Source: Pseudomonadota bacterium (lineage in GTDB: Bacteria > Pseudomonadota > Alphaproteobacteria > Rhizobiales > Xanthobacteraceae). Taken from it: 16,046 nucleotides of DNA. Positions 1 through 6,036 of the stretch are shown piece by piece (the stretch's first letter is position 1; each line of letters starts with the position of its first letter). The position numbers were made by a program, and so were the translations under genes. Below the pieces are notes generated by a model. The model did no database searches. It saw only the letters and a program-made list of their open reading frames with translations, and had not been told where the DNA came from. Location of the stretch: positions 1 through 16,046 of the forward strand of contig JAEZEY010000399.1 in the NCBI GenBank assembly GCA_023432845.1. Reading direction: 5' to 3'.

Positions 1-1
1 G

Positions 2-286
2 TTCGTGGCTCCCGCGATCGCCGGCGGCGGCGGCCGCACCGACAGCCCGTGGCTGCGCGCGGCAATGCTGGCGCCCGACCTCTCGAGCTTCATGACGGCG
101 ACTCAGATGGGCGCGCGCGACATGAGCCAGTTCGGCCATCTGTTCCTGAAGCCGGCGCAGGCGATGATGATGAGCTTCTCGGCCGATCCGAGCCTTGGCC
201 TGGTCACGCACAGCTTTACCGGCCAGGCGGTGACGTTCCTCGCCACGGCAACCTTCGTGCCGCAGACCACGGCGGCGTTACGGTAA
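2..286 (+). CDS. C-terminal part of an unidentified protein (5' end outside the window)
   Basis: An open frame runs from the left edge of the window to a TAA at 284-286 and gives 94 visible residues. A GTG at 5 is in frame, but the frame is open at base 2, so the true start is probably upstream. The visible part has a Gly-rich stretch near its beginning (AGGGGR), a Met-rich segment (AMMMSFS) and a Thr/Ala/Val-rich end (FLATATFVPQTTAALR). I see no catalytic motif, membrane span or cysteine, and I do not recognise the family. Codon use (strong third-position G/C) matches the neighbouring genes, which supports a real coding region. The gene runs toward the minus-strand gapR gene, with a palindromic repeat between their stop codons. 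Confidence 0.6.
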   Translation, partial: FVAPAIAGGGGRTDSPWLRAAMLAPDLSSFMTATQMGARDMSQFGHLFLKPAQAMMMSFSADPSLGLVTHSFTGQAVTFLATATFVPQTTAALR

Positions 287-310
287 TAAATTTCTCGATA
301 GTCCAATCGG

Positions 311-389
311 CCTCATGGTGAGGAGCGCTCCGAAGGAGCGCGTCGAAGACGCGCGTAAACGCGCTAATGGTGCGCTCCTCAGGATGAGG
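311..389. repeat. Nested palindromic intergenic repeat (RPE/REP-like element)
   Basis: The outer arms at 311-328 and 372-389 are inverted repeats matching at 16 of 18 positions; the arms read CCTCATGGTGAGGAGCGC and GCGCTCCTCAGGATGAGG. Between them lie three smaller hairpins in tandem: 325-341 (GCGCTCC, loop GAA, GGAGCGC), 339-353 (CGCGTC, loop GAA, GACGCG) and 351-364 (GCGCGT, AA, ACGCGC). The CCTCAT...GAGGAGCGC arm resembles dispersed intergenic palindromes common in Bradyrhizobium-like genomes; that likeness is from memory, not a search. It sits between two converging genes, so it could also act as a bidirectional transcription stop, although no T-run follows either side. Confidence 0.75.
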
Positions 390-413
390 CGGTTCACATG
401 CTCAATGTGAAAG

Positions 414-689
414 TTACTGCAGCATCCCCAAGGCGTGCATGTAGGTCTCGAGGATCTCTTCCTGCTCGCGGCGCTCGTTGGCATCCTGCTTGCGCAAGCG
501 CACGATGGTGCGCAGCGCCTTGGCGTCGAAACCGTTCGACTTGGCCTCGGCATAGACGTCCTTGATGTCGTCGGAGGTCGCCTTCTTCTCTTCCTCCAGC
601 CGCTCGATGCGCTCGATGATCGCCTTGAGCTGATCCTTGGCGAAGCGGTGCGAAGTTTCTTCCTTATCGGGCGCTGCTGGCATCGCCAT
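414..689 (-). CDS. gapR: GapR-family DNA-binding protein (DUF2312)
   Basis: The product is a 91-residue, highly charged helical protein matching the DUF2312/GapR family in length and sequence. Residues 14-37 form an Arg/Lys/Glu-rich coiled-coil helix (SHRFAKDQLKAIIERIERLE), followed by the family hallmark at about 51-67 (SNGFDAKALRTIVRLRK) and a C-terminal helix ending MHALGMLQ. In Caulobacter, GapR is a nucleoid-associated protein that clamps overtwisted, AT-rich DNA ahead of replication forks and RNA polymerase and helps topoisomerases; the same role is inferred here. The ATG at 687-689 is preceded by AAGGAG at 698-703 with 8 bases of spacing, which fixes the start; an in-frame ATG two codons later is a minor alternative. 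It lies downstream of the DUF1244 gene on the same strand, 158 bases apart. Confidence 0.93.
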   Translation of the reverse strand: MAMPAAPDKEETSHRFAKDQLKAIIERIERLEEEKKATSDDIKDVYAEAKSNGFDAKALRTIVRLRKQDANERREQEEILETYMHALGMLQ

Positions 690-847
690 AACCGTAACTC
701 CTTCAAATGCGCACGCGGCAGAGCCCCGCGAAAGCCGAGGGACCGGGCAACGTCTCGCATGAAGCTTTCGGAATTCAGGCGCGTCCGGTCAAGGCGGGGG
801 CGGGATCATCCACGTTGTTCACATGGCCGTCACATCGGGCGGAAAAT

Positions 848-1156
848 CTAGTGTTGCGGTCTGGACTTTTCGAACGCCGTCTTTTGCTCGGGCGAGGCTT
901 CCTTCTGGTGCTTGGCGCGCCATTGCTCGTAGGGCTCGCCATAGACGATCTCGCGGGCCTCGTCCTTGGACAGCGGCACGCCGGTGGCGTCGGCGGCGTC
1001 TTTCATCCAGTTCGACAGGCAATTGCGGCAGAAGCCGGCGAGATTCATCAGGTCGATGTTCTGCACGGCGGTCCGCTTGCGCAGATGTTCGACCAGCTGG
1101 CGGTACACGGCCGCTTCGAGTTCGGTACGGGTCTTCTCGTCGAATTCAGCACTCAT
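848..1156 (-). CDS. DUF1244 domain protein with a CxxC motif
   Basis: The product is a 102-residue cytoplasmic protein of the DUF1244 family, recognised from the central segment VQNIDLMNLAGFCRNCLSNW (about 31-50) and the downstream SKDEAREIVYG (about 63-73). Cys43 and Cys46 form a CxxC pair that may bind a metal or be redox active; that is inference. The family is widespread in Alphaproteobacteria and has no established function that I know of. I chose the ATG at 1154-1156 because family members begin near this DEKTRTELEAA segment and a purine-rich GAGGAAAGG lies about 8 bases upstream; a longer frame to 1213 exists but adds residues the family lacks. The neighbour on the same strand, gapR, starts 158 bases downstream, so co-transcription is possible but not shown. 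Confidence 0.88.
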   Translation of the reverse strand: MSAEFDEKTRTELEAAVYRQLVEHLRKRTAVQNIDLMNLAGFCRNCLSNWMKDAADATGVPLSKDEAREIVYGEPYEQWRAKHQKEASPEQKTAFEKSRPQH

Positions 1157-1220
1157 GGGAACGCCTTTCCTCGATTGCCACCCAAGATAAGGACCCGCCC
1201 GCGGCATTTCCACAAGGAAA

Positions 1221-1251
1221 CCCGCCGCATTCCGGTCTGGAACGCGGCGGG
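1221..1251 (-). terminator. Intrinsic terminator of the molybdenum hydroxylase operon
   Basis: A hairpin with 13-base arms (12 pairs, one A/C mismatch) and a 5-base loop lies 36 bases beyond the stop codon of the Mo subunit gene. Arms are 1221-1233 and 1239-1251. Read on the minus strand, the second arm runs straight into GGTTTCCTTG, a T-rich tail. The opposite direction has no T-run, so it acts on the minus-strand transcript. The rpmJ terminator in this window has the same GGTTTCCTT tail. Confidence 0.7.
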
Positions 1252-1287
1252 CCGTCAGGTCGGTGGCGCTCTTAGGCCTGGCGCGGC

Positions 1288-3492
1288 TCAGGCCTTCAAC
1301 ACTGCTTTCACCGTCTCCGGCGCGAATGGCAGGTCGCGCAGCTTCTTGCCGGTCAGAGCCAGGAAGGCGTTGGCGACCGCGGGTGCCGCACCGCCAATCC
1401 CGAGTTCGCCCACCGGCAGCGGCGTGTCGCCGGAACGCACCACCTCGATGGTCATCTGCGGCACGTCGGACTGCCGCATGACCTGGTAGTCATGGAAGTT
1501 CGACTGCTCCACCGCGCCGTCCTTGATCGAGATGCGTTCCTTCAGCGTGGCGCCGAGGCCGTAGATCATCGCGCTTTCGAGCTGGGCCGCGACGTTACCG
1601 GGCTGCAACGGCAGGCCGACGTCGGCGACGCACCACAGGTGATGCACCTTGATCTTGCCGCTGGCGGGGTCGCATGAAATCTCGGCGACCGTACCGGTCA
1701 TCGAAAAGCCGATTGGCGGCAGACCGAGCTTGCCGAAGGCGACGCCAAGCGCCCGACCCTCGCCGCGCTTGCGCTTCCAGTCCGCCAGTTCGGCGACGCG
1801 GGTGATCACGGCCTTCGCGCGCGGATCCTTGAGCAACGCCACGCGGTACTCGACCGGGTCCTTGCCGGCGTTGATCGCGAGATCCTCGATCATCGCCTCG
1901 ACGGCAAGGTTGGTATAGCCCGCGCCGATGCCGCGCCAGGCCGCGACGCGCGCGCCACGGTCCTCGTAGAGATGCTCGGTGACATGGGCCGGCACGTCGT
2001 AGAACGGCACGTCGGCGCCATAGATGACAATGAGGTCGACGCCCTTGTCGGCGTCGAGCCGCGCCTGACCGTAGATGTAAGGCGCGACCGGCTCGGCGGC
2101 GAGACGATGGCGCCAGCCGACGATCTTGCCGTCGGCGTCGAGGCCCACATCGAGCTTCTGCGCCGTCATCGGCCGGAAGCGGCCGGCGCGGACATCGTCC
2201 TCGCGGCTCTGCACCATCTTCACCGGCTTGCCGACCGTCTTCGACAGCAGCACCGCGTCGATGACGTATTCGATGAAGGCGCGCCGGCCGAAGCCGCCGC
2301 CCATCTGCAGGGTGTGGAACTTCACCTTGTCGGGTGCGACGCCGGCGGCCTTGGCCGCTTCATTGAGCGAGCGCGTCGGCCACTGCGTGCCGGCCCAGAC
2401 CTCGACGCCATCGGCGGTCACCGACGCGGTGCAGCTCAGCGGTTCCATCTGCGCGTGGTAGACATAAGGTGAGGTGAACTCGGCCGAGATCACCTTGGCC
2501 GCGCCCGCCAGCGCCGGTTCTGCTTCGCCGGTCTTGCGCACGACAACGCCCTTCTTCGAGGTGTCGCGCACGGCCGCGAGATATTCCTTCAGGTCGCGGC
2601 CGGAATCGATCTTCGACCCCTTGGCATCCTTCCAGGTCGCCTTCACCTTCTGACGCGCGGCGAAGAGCTGCGGCACCGATTGCGCAATGATGCCGATGCC
2701 GTGATCGAAGGCTACCGCATCGACGACGCCGGGCTGCTTCTTGATCTCGTCCTTGTTGAACGAGGCCGGTCCCGAGCCGCGCGCCGGCGCGCGCACGATA
2801 GTGCCGTACAGCATGCCCGGCACCTGCACGTCGCTCGCGTACATAATGCGGCCGCTGGCCTTGTCGGCCATGTCGACGCGCGTCACGTCCTTGCCGAGCA
2901 GGCGAAACTGCGCGACGGGCTTGAGCTGATCCGGCTTGATTTCCGGCAGCTTGTCGGCGACCTGCACGATCGACGCGGCTTCGCCGTAGCTCATCTTCCG
3001 GTTCGAGGCGGTGTGTACGATCATGCTCGGCTCGGTGGTGAGCTCGGTGACCGGCACGTTCCATTTGGCCGCCGCCGCATCGAGCAGCACGCGGCGGGCC
3101 TGCGCACCCGCGATACGCAGCGGCATCCAGTAGCCGCGCGTGGTCAGGCTCGCGACCTGATACTGACCCTTGAACACCGGATGGTTATAGGCGGCGTTCA
3201 CGGGCGCCTGCGCGACGGTGACCTTGGCCCAGTCGGCGTCGAGTTCTTCGGCAATGATGAGCGGCAGCACGGTGTTGACGCCCTGCCCCATTTCCGGTGC
3301 CGGCGTCAGAATCCTGATCGCGCCATCGGTGCCGATGGTGACATAGGCGTTGAGCTTGCCGGCGGCGCCTTGCGCCAGCGCATCCATTGCCGGCGCAAAA
3401 GCGAAGGCGAAGGTCAGGCCGGCCGAGCCGGCGAGCATCTGGCGGCGCGTCAGCCCGCTGTGCGTACGCATGGTCTTGTCGATCATGTTCAT
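1288..3492 (-). CDS. Molybdopterin-binding subunit of a xanthine dehydrogenase-family hydroxylase (isoquinoline 1-oxidoreductase beta-like), Tat-exported
   Basis: The product has 734 residues and is the large catalytic subunit of a molybdenum hydroxylase of the IorB type (COG1529), which hydroxylates N-heterocycles or oxidises aldehydes using water as oxygen donor. The N-terminus carries a twin-arginine signal (LTRRQMLAG, Arg16-Arg17) with a hydrophobic stretch and a likely cut after DALA (residue 40), so it should act in the periplasm. The molybdenum-cofactor motif GGGFGRR is at about 398-404, and the catalytic Glu is probably Glu696 in VGELGIGG near the C-terminus. The start is the ATG at 3490-3492, overlapping the upstream 2Fe-2S gene as ATGA; this start puts the Tat motif at its normal position, whereas the longer open frame to 3819 only overlaps the upstream gene. 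The substrate cannot be read from the sequence. No XdhC-type chaperone or cytochrome c gene lies beside it. Confidence 0.9.
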   Translation of the reverse strand: MNMIDKTMRTHSGLTRRQMLAGSAGLTFAFAFAPAMDALAQGAAGKLNAYVTIGTDGAIRILTPAPEMGQGVNTVLPLIIAEELDADWAKVTVAQAPVNAAYNHPVFKGQYQVASLTTRGYWMPLRIAGAQARRVLLDAAAAKWNVPVTELTTEPSMIVHTASNRKMSYGEAASIVQVADKLPEIKPDQLKPVAQFRLLGKDVTRVDMADKASGRIMYASDVQVPGMLYGTIVRAPARGSGPASFNKDEIKKQPGVVDAVAFDHGIGIIAQSVPQLFAARQKVKATWKDAKGSKIDSGRDLKEYLAAVRDTSKKGVVVRKTGEAEPALAGAAKVISAEFTSPYVYHAQMEPLSCTASVTADGVEVWAGTQWPTRSLNEAAKAAGVAPDKVKFHTLQMGGGFGRRAFIEYVIDAVLLSKTVGKPVKMVQSREDDVRAGRFRPMTAQKLDVGLDADGKIVGWRHRLAAEPVAPYIYGQARLDADKGVDLIVIYGADVPFYDVPAHVTEHLYEDRGARVAAWRGIGAGYTNLAVEAMIEDLAINAGKDPVEYRVALLKDPRAKAVITRVAELADWKRKRGEGRALGVAFGKLGLPPIGFSMTGTVAEISCDPASGKIKVHHLWCVADVGLPLQPGNVAAQLESAMIYGLGATLKERISIKDGAVEQSNFHDYQVMRQSDVPQMTIEVVRSGDTPLPVGELGIGGAAPAVANAFLALTGKKLRDLPFAPETVKAVLKA

Positions 3493-3950
3493 GAGCGGCC
3501 TCCCGCAGCGCGTTCGATGGCGCGCACGATGCGCGGATAAGTGCCGCAGCGGCAGATGTTGCCGTCCATGTGCTCCACGATCTGCTCGCGTGTCGGCTGC
3601 TTGTTGGTGGCGAGCAGCGCCGCCGCCTGCATGATCTGCCCTGACTGGCAGTAGCCGCATTGCGGCACCTGCTCCGCGACCCAAGCCTTCTGCAGCGGAT
3701 GCTGGCCGTCCGGCGACAGGCCCTCGATGGTGGTGACCTTGCGGCCCTGGACCTGCGAGACGGAGGTCTGGCATGAGCGCACCGGCTTGCCGTCGACATG
3801 GACGGTGCAGGCGCCGCACAGACCCGAGCCGCAGCCAAATTTGGTGCCGGTCAGCTTGAGCTGTTCGCGCACCACCCAGAGCAGCGGCGTGTCCGCCTCT
3901 GCGTCGACGCGCGCAGGTTTTTCATTGATCGTGAACGAAATAGACGCCAT
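3489..3950 (-). CDS. 2Fe-2S subunit of a xanthine dehydrogenase-family hydroxylase (isoquinoline 1-oxidoreductase alpha-like)
   Basis: The product is a 153-residue iron-sulfur protein of the IorA/CoxS type (COG2080), with two [2Fe-2S] sites. The plant-ferredoxin-like N-terminal domain has Cys40, Cys45, Cys48 and Cys60 (CGSGLCGAC...C). The helical C-terminal domain has Cys98, Cys101, Cys133 and Cys135 (CGYC...CRC). All eight ligands are present and the length is normal. It passes electrons from the molybdenum site of the partner encoded directly downstream; it has no signal peptide and would be co-exported with the Tat-tagged partner. The start is the ATG at 3948-3950, preceded by GGGAGGG about 5 bases away; the frame is open further upstream but without family similarity. 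The gene pair is joined by an ATGA overlap, pointing to coupled translation. Confidence 0.93.
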   Translation of the reverse strand: MASISFTINEKPARVDAEADTPLLWVVREQLKLTGTKFGCGSGLCGACTVHVDGKPVRSCQTSVSQVQGRKVTTIEGLSPDGQHPLQKAWVAEQVPQCGYCQSGQIMQAAALLATNKQPTREQIVEHMDGNICRCGTYPRIVRAIERAAGGRS

Positions 3951-4096
3951 CAGTTCCCTCCCTCGAGGAATGTCTGTTGCCGGACGCGGTTTTTCCGCGT
4001 TCGTTGCAGCCGGGGCCGTCATCGAGCCTGGTTGAACGCCACGCCTGGCGACCAAAGTCGATGATGCGTCCGTACTGCCTTGTTAGAACTCGACAA

Positions 4097-4102
4097 ATTA
4101 TA
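4097..4102 (-). promoter_or_regulatory. Candidate -10 box for the molybdenum hydroxylase operon
   Basis: In the 188-base divergent region between the 2Fe-2S gene and the glycerate kinase gene, the minus strand carries a perfect TATAAT. The -35 side is poor (CTGTCT at a 16-base spacing), and the box would leave a leader of about 140 bases, so this is only a candidate. The same AT-rich patch is the likely place for the plus-strand kinase promoter, but I could not pick out a convincing pair of hexamers for it. Confidence 0.3.
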
Positions 4103-4138
4103 GACGGTATTTGCGACAAGACAGGTAGGAAAAGATTG

Positions 4139-5428
4139 ATGAGTGACGGGCTGCGACCTTTTCTCACAGGATTGTTTCGCACGGCGGTCGAGGCCGCCCA
4201 TCCGTCGTCCTTCCTGCCGGCCCTCCTGCCCACGCCGCCGAAAGGCCGCATCATCCTGCTCGCCGCCGGCAAAGCCGCCGGCTCCATGGTGGAAACCGCC
4301 GAACGGCACTATCTCGACACGCTCAAGCTGCCCACCGAGCGGCTCGCCGGCATTGCCGTGGCCCGGCACGGCTATGGCCGGCCTACCCGCGTGGTGACGA
4401 TGATCGAGGCCGGACACCCCGTCCCCGACGAAGCGGGGCTCAAGGGCGCAGCACGCGCGCTCGAACTCGCGGGCAGCGCCGGCGCCGACGATGTTGTGCT
4501 GGTGCTGATGTCGGGCGGCGCGTCGGCAAACTGGATCGCACCGGCGGATGGCATTTCATTTGCCGACAAACAAGCCGTGACGCGCGCGCTGCTACGCTGC
4601 GGTGCGCATATCGGCGAAATCAACTCGGTGCGCAAGCACCTGTCGCGCATCAAGGGCGGCCGGCTGGCGGCGCATGCCTTTCCCGCGAGGGTTATCACCA
4701 TCGCCATCTCCGACGTGCCGGGCGACGATCCGTCCGCGATCGGCTCCGGCCCGACGGTGCCCGATCCCACGACGCTCGCCGACGCACGCGCCATCGTCGC
4801 CAAATACAGACTCGAACTGCCGTCGTCGATCACGCAGGCGCTGAACGATCCCGCCAACGAGTCGCCCAAGCCCGGAGATCCGAGGCTGGCGCATTCGTCA
4901 TTCGTGCTCGCCGCGCGTCCGCTCGACGCCCTCAAGGCGGCTGAGAAGGCCATTGTGGCCGCCGGCTATGAATGCATCTCGCTCGGCGCCGATGTCGAGG
5001 GCGAGGCCCGCGAGGTGGCCGCCGCGCATGCCGCCATGGCGCGCGATCTGCGCGCCGAAGGGCGCCGCGCCGTCATCGTCTCGGGCGGTGAGCTCACGGT
5101 GACCATGCGCGGGAACGGCCGCGGCGGCCCGAACCAGGAATACGCGCTGGCGCTGGTGGCGCCTCTGGCCGGCCTGGCTGGCGTGGCCGGCCTCGCCGGC
5201 GACACCGACGGCACCGACGGCGGCGGCGGCTCAGCGACTGATCCGGCAGGCGCGTTGATGGACGGCGAAACCGCGACCCGTGCCAAAGCAATCGGTCTCG
5301 ATCCCGCCGCGTTTCTGGCCGATAATAATTCGACCGAGTTCTTCGCCCGCCTCGGCGACCTGCTCGAGCCGGGGCCCACCTTCACCAACGTCAACGACTT
5401 TCGCGCGATCGTCGTCGACACCCCATGA
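4139..5428 (+). CDS. Glycerate 2-kinase (DUF4147/MOFRL family; TtuD/GckA-like)
   Basis: The product has 429 residues and matches the two-domain glycerate 2-kinase family (DUF4147 plus C-terminal MOFRL), often annotated as hydroxypyruvate reductase TtuD. It should phosphorylate glycerate to 2-phosphoglycerate with ATP in the cytoplasm. Motifs in order are AAGKAAGSM (Lys45), GHPVPDEAG (92-100), LMSGGASAN (123-131), SVRKHLSRIKGG (163-174), SDVPGDDPSAIGSGPTVPD (191-209), SGGELTV with GPNQEYAL (315-337), GDTDGTDG (354-361) and TFTNVNDF (414-421). The start is the ATG at 4139, where the family's usual N-terminus begins and AGGA lies about 8 bases upstream; the open frame further back lacks family similarity. 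It is the first gene of an operon with DUF1036 and pyruvate kinase. Odd points are a Gly/Ala-rich insertion around 343-366 and Phe415 where many relatives have Gly. Confidence 0.92.
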   Translation: MSDGLRPFLTGLFRTAVEAAHPSSFLPALLPTPPKGRIILLAAGKAAGSMVETAERHYLDTLKLPTERLAGIAVARHGYGRPTRVVTMIEAGHPVPDEAGLKGAARALELAGSAGADDVVLVLMSGGASANWIAPADGISFADKQAVTRALLRCGAHIGEINSVRKHLSRIKGGRLAAHAFPARVITIAISDVPGDDPSAIGSGPTVPDPTTLADARAIVAKYRLELPSSITQALNDPANESPKPGDPRLAHSSFVLAARPLDALKAAEKAIVAAGYECISLGADVEGEAREVAAAHAAMARDLRAEGRRAVIVSGGELTVTMRGNGRGGPNQEYALALVAPLAGLAGVAGLAGDTDGTDGGGGSATDPAGALMDGETATRAKAIGLDPAAFLADNNSTEFFARLGDLLEPGPTFTNVNDFRAIVVDTP

Positions 5429-6036
5429 CGGTCTGCTTTAAAAACGAATCGTCCTACCTCGCCGGCACCGTGACCGCTTTGCTTTTTTTACCCGCCAGAT
5501 GCCGCGCCCTTCGCCTTGCCGCTCTCATGCTGCCGGCGCTGATGGTCTTTGCCTTCGCGACGGCCGAACCCGCGCGCGCAGATTTTCGGCTATGCAACAA
5601 CACCGGCAGCCGCGTCGGCGTCGCCATCGGCTACAAGGACGCCGAAGGCTGGATCACCGAAGGCTGGTGGAACATCTCGGCGCGCAGCTGCGATACGCTT
5701 TTGCGCGGCACGCTGGTCGCGCGTTATTATTATATCTACGCGGTCGACTACGATCGCGGTGGCGAATGGTCGGGACATGCCTTCATGTGCTCGCGCGAAA
5801 AGGAATTCACCATTCGCGGCACCGAGAATTGTCTGGCGCGCGGCTACGACCGCACCGGCTATTTCGAAGTCGATACGCAGGAGCAACGGTCTTGGACGGA
5901 GCAACTGACCGACACCGCCGAACAGCCGGTCGACCGGCCGCTGCTCCCGCGCGGAGGCCCGCCGCCGCGCACGCCGGGTCCCCCGCCGCTGCCGCAGCCC
6001 GCGCCTGACACCAACAAGGAAGGACTGCGCCGATGA
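5425..6036 (+). CDS. Secreted DUF1036 protein with a proline-rich tail
   Basis: The product has 203 residues as called. A hydrophobic signal region (about 28-47) ends in EPARA, with a probable cut after residue 52, so the mature protein should be outside the cytoplasm. The DUF1036 domain covers about 53-152, starting DFRLCNNTGSRVGVAIGYKD and including WITEGWWNISARSC. Its four cysteines (57, 89, 122, 136) could form two disulfides. Residues 168-203 are a Pro/Arg-rich tail. The family's function is not established. The start overlaps the kinase stop (ATGA at 5425-5428) and its stop overlaps the pyruvate kinase start (ATGA at 6033-6036), so all three are probably translationally coupled. The signal peptide is preceded by about 27 unusual residues, so the true start may be a downstream GTG or TTG. 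A run of seven T at 5483-5489 lies in this segment. Confidence 0.85.
   Translation: MTVCFKNESSYLAGTVTALLFLPARCRALRLAALMLPALMVFAFATAEPARADFRLCNNTGSRVGVAIGYKDAEGWITEGWWNISARSCDTLLRGTLVARYYYIYAVDYDRGGEWSGHAFMCSREKEFTIRGTENCLARGYDRTGYFEVDTQEQRSWTEQLTDTAEQPVDRPLLPRGGPPPRTPGPPPLPQPAPDTNKEGLRR

Noticed and set aside
714..730. Small hairpin (CGCGG...CCGCG) just upstream of the gapR ribosome site
   Set aside because: A 5-base GC stem is expected often by chance in this GC-rich DNA; there is no T-run and no known leader motif.
707..1489. 260-residue plus-strand open frame over DUF1244 and the end of the Mo subunit gene
   Set aside because: It covers two recognised minus-strand genes and a terminator, with no similarity of its own.
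3493..3819. N-terminal extension of the Mo subunit frame by 109 residues
   Set aside because: The extension lies inside the 2Fe-2S gene in another frame and would bury the Tat signal; the ATG in the ATGA overlap is the normal start.
3951..4055. N-terminal extension of the 2Fe-2S subunit
   Set aside because: The strong ribosome site before 3950 and the family's usual N-terminus favour the shorter protein.
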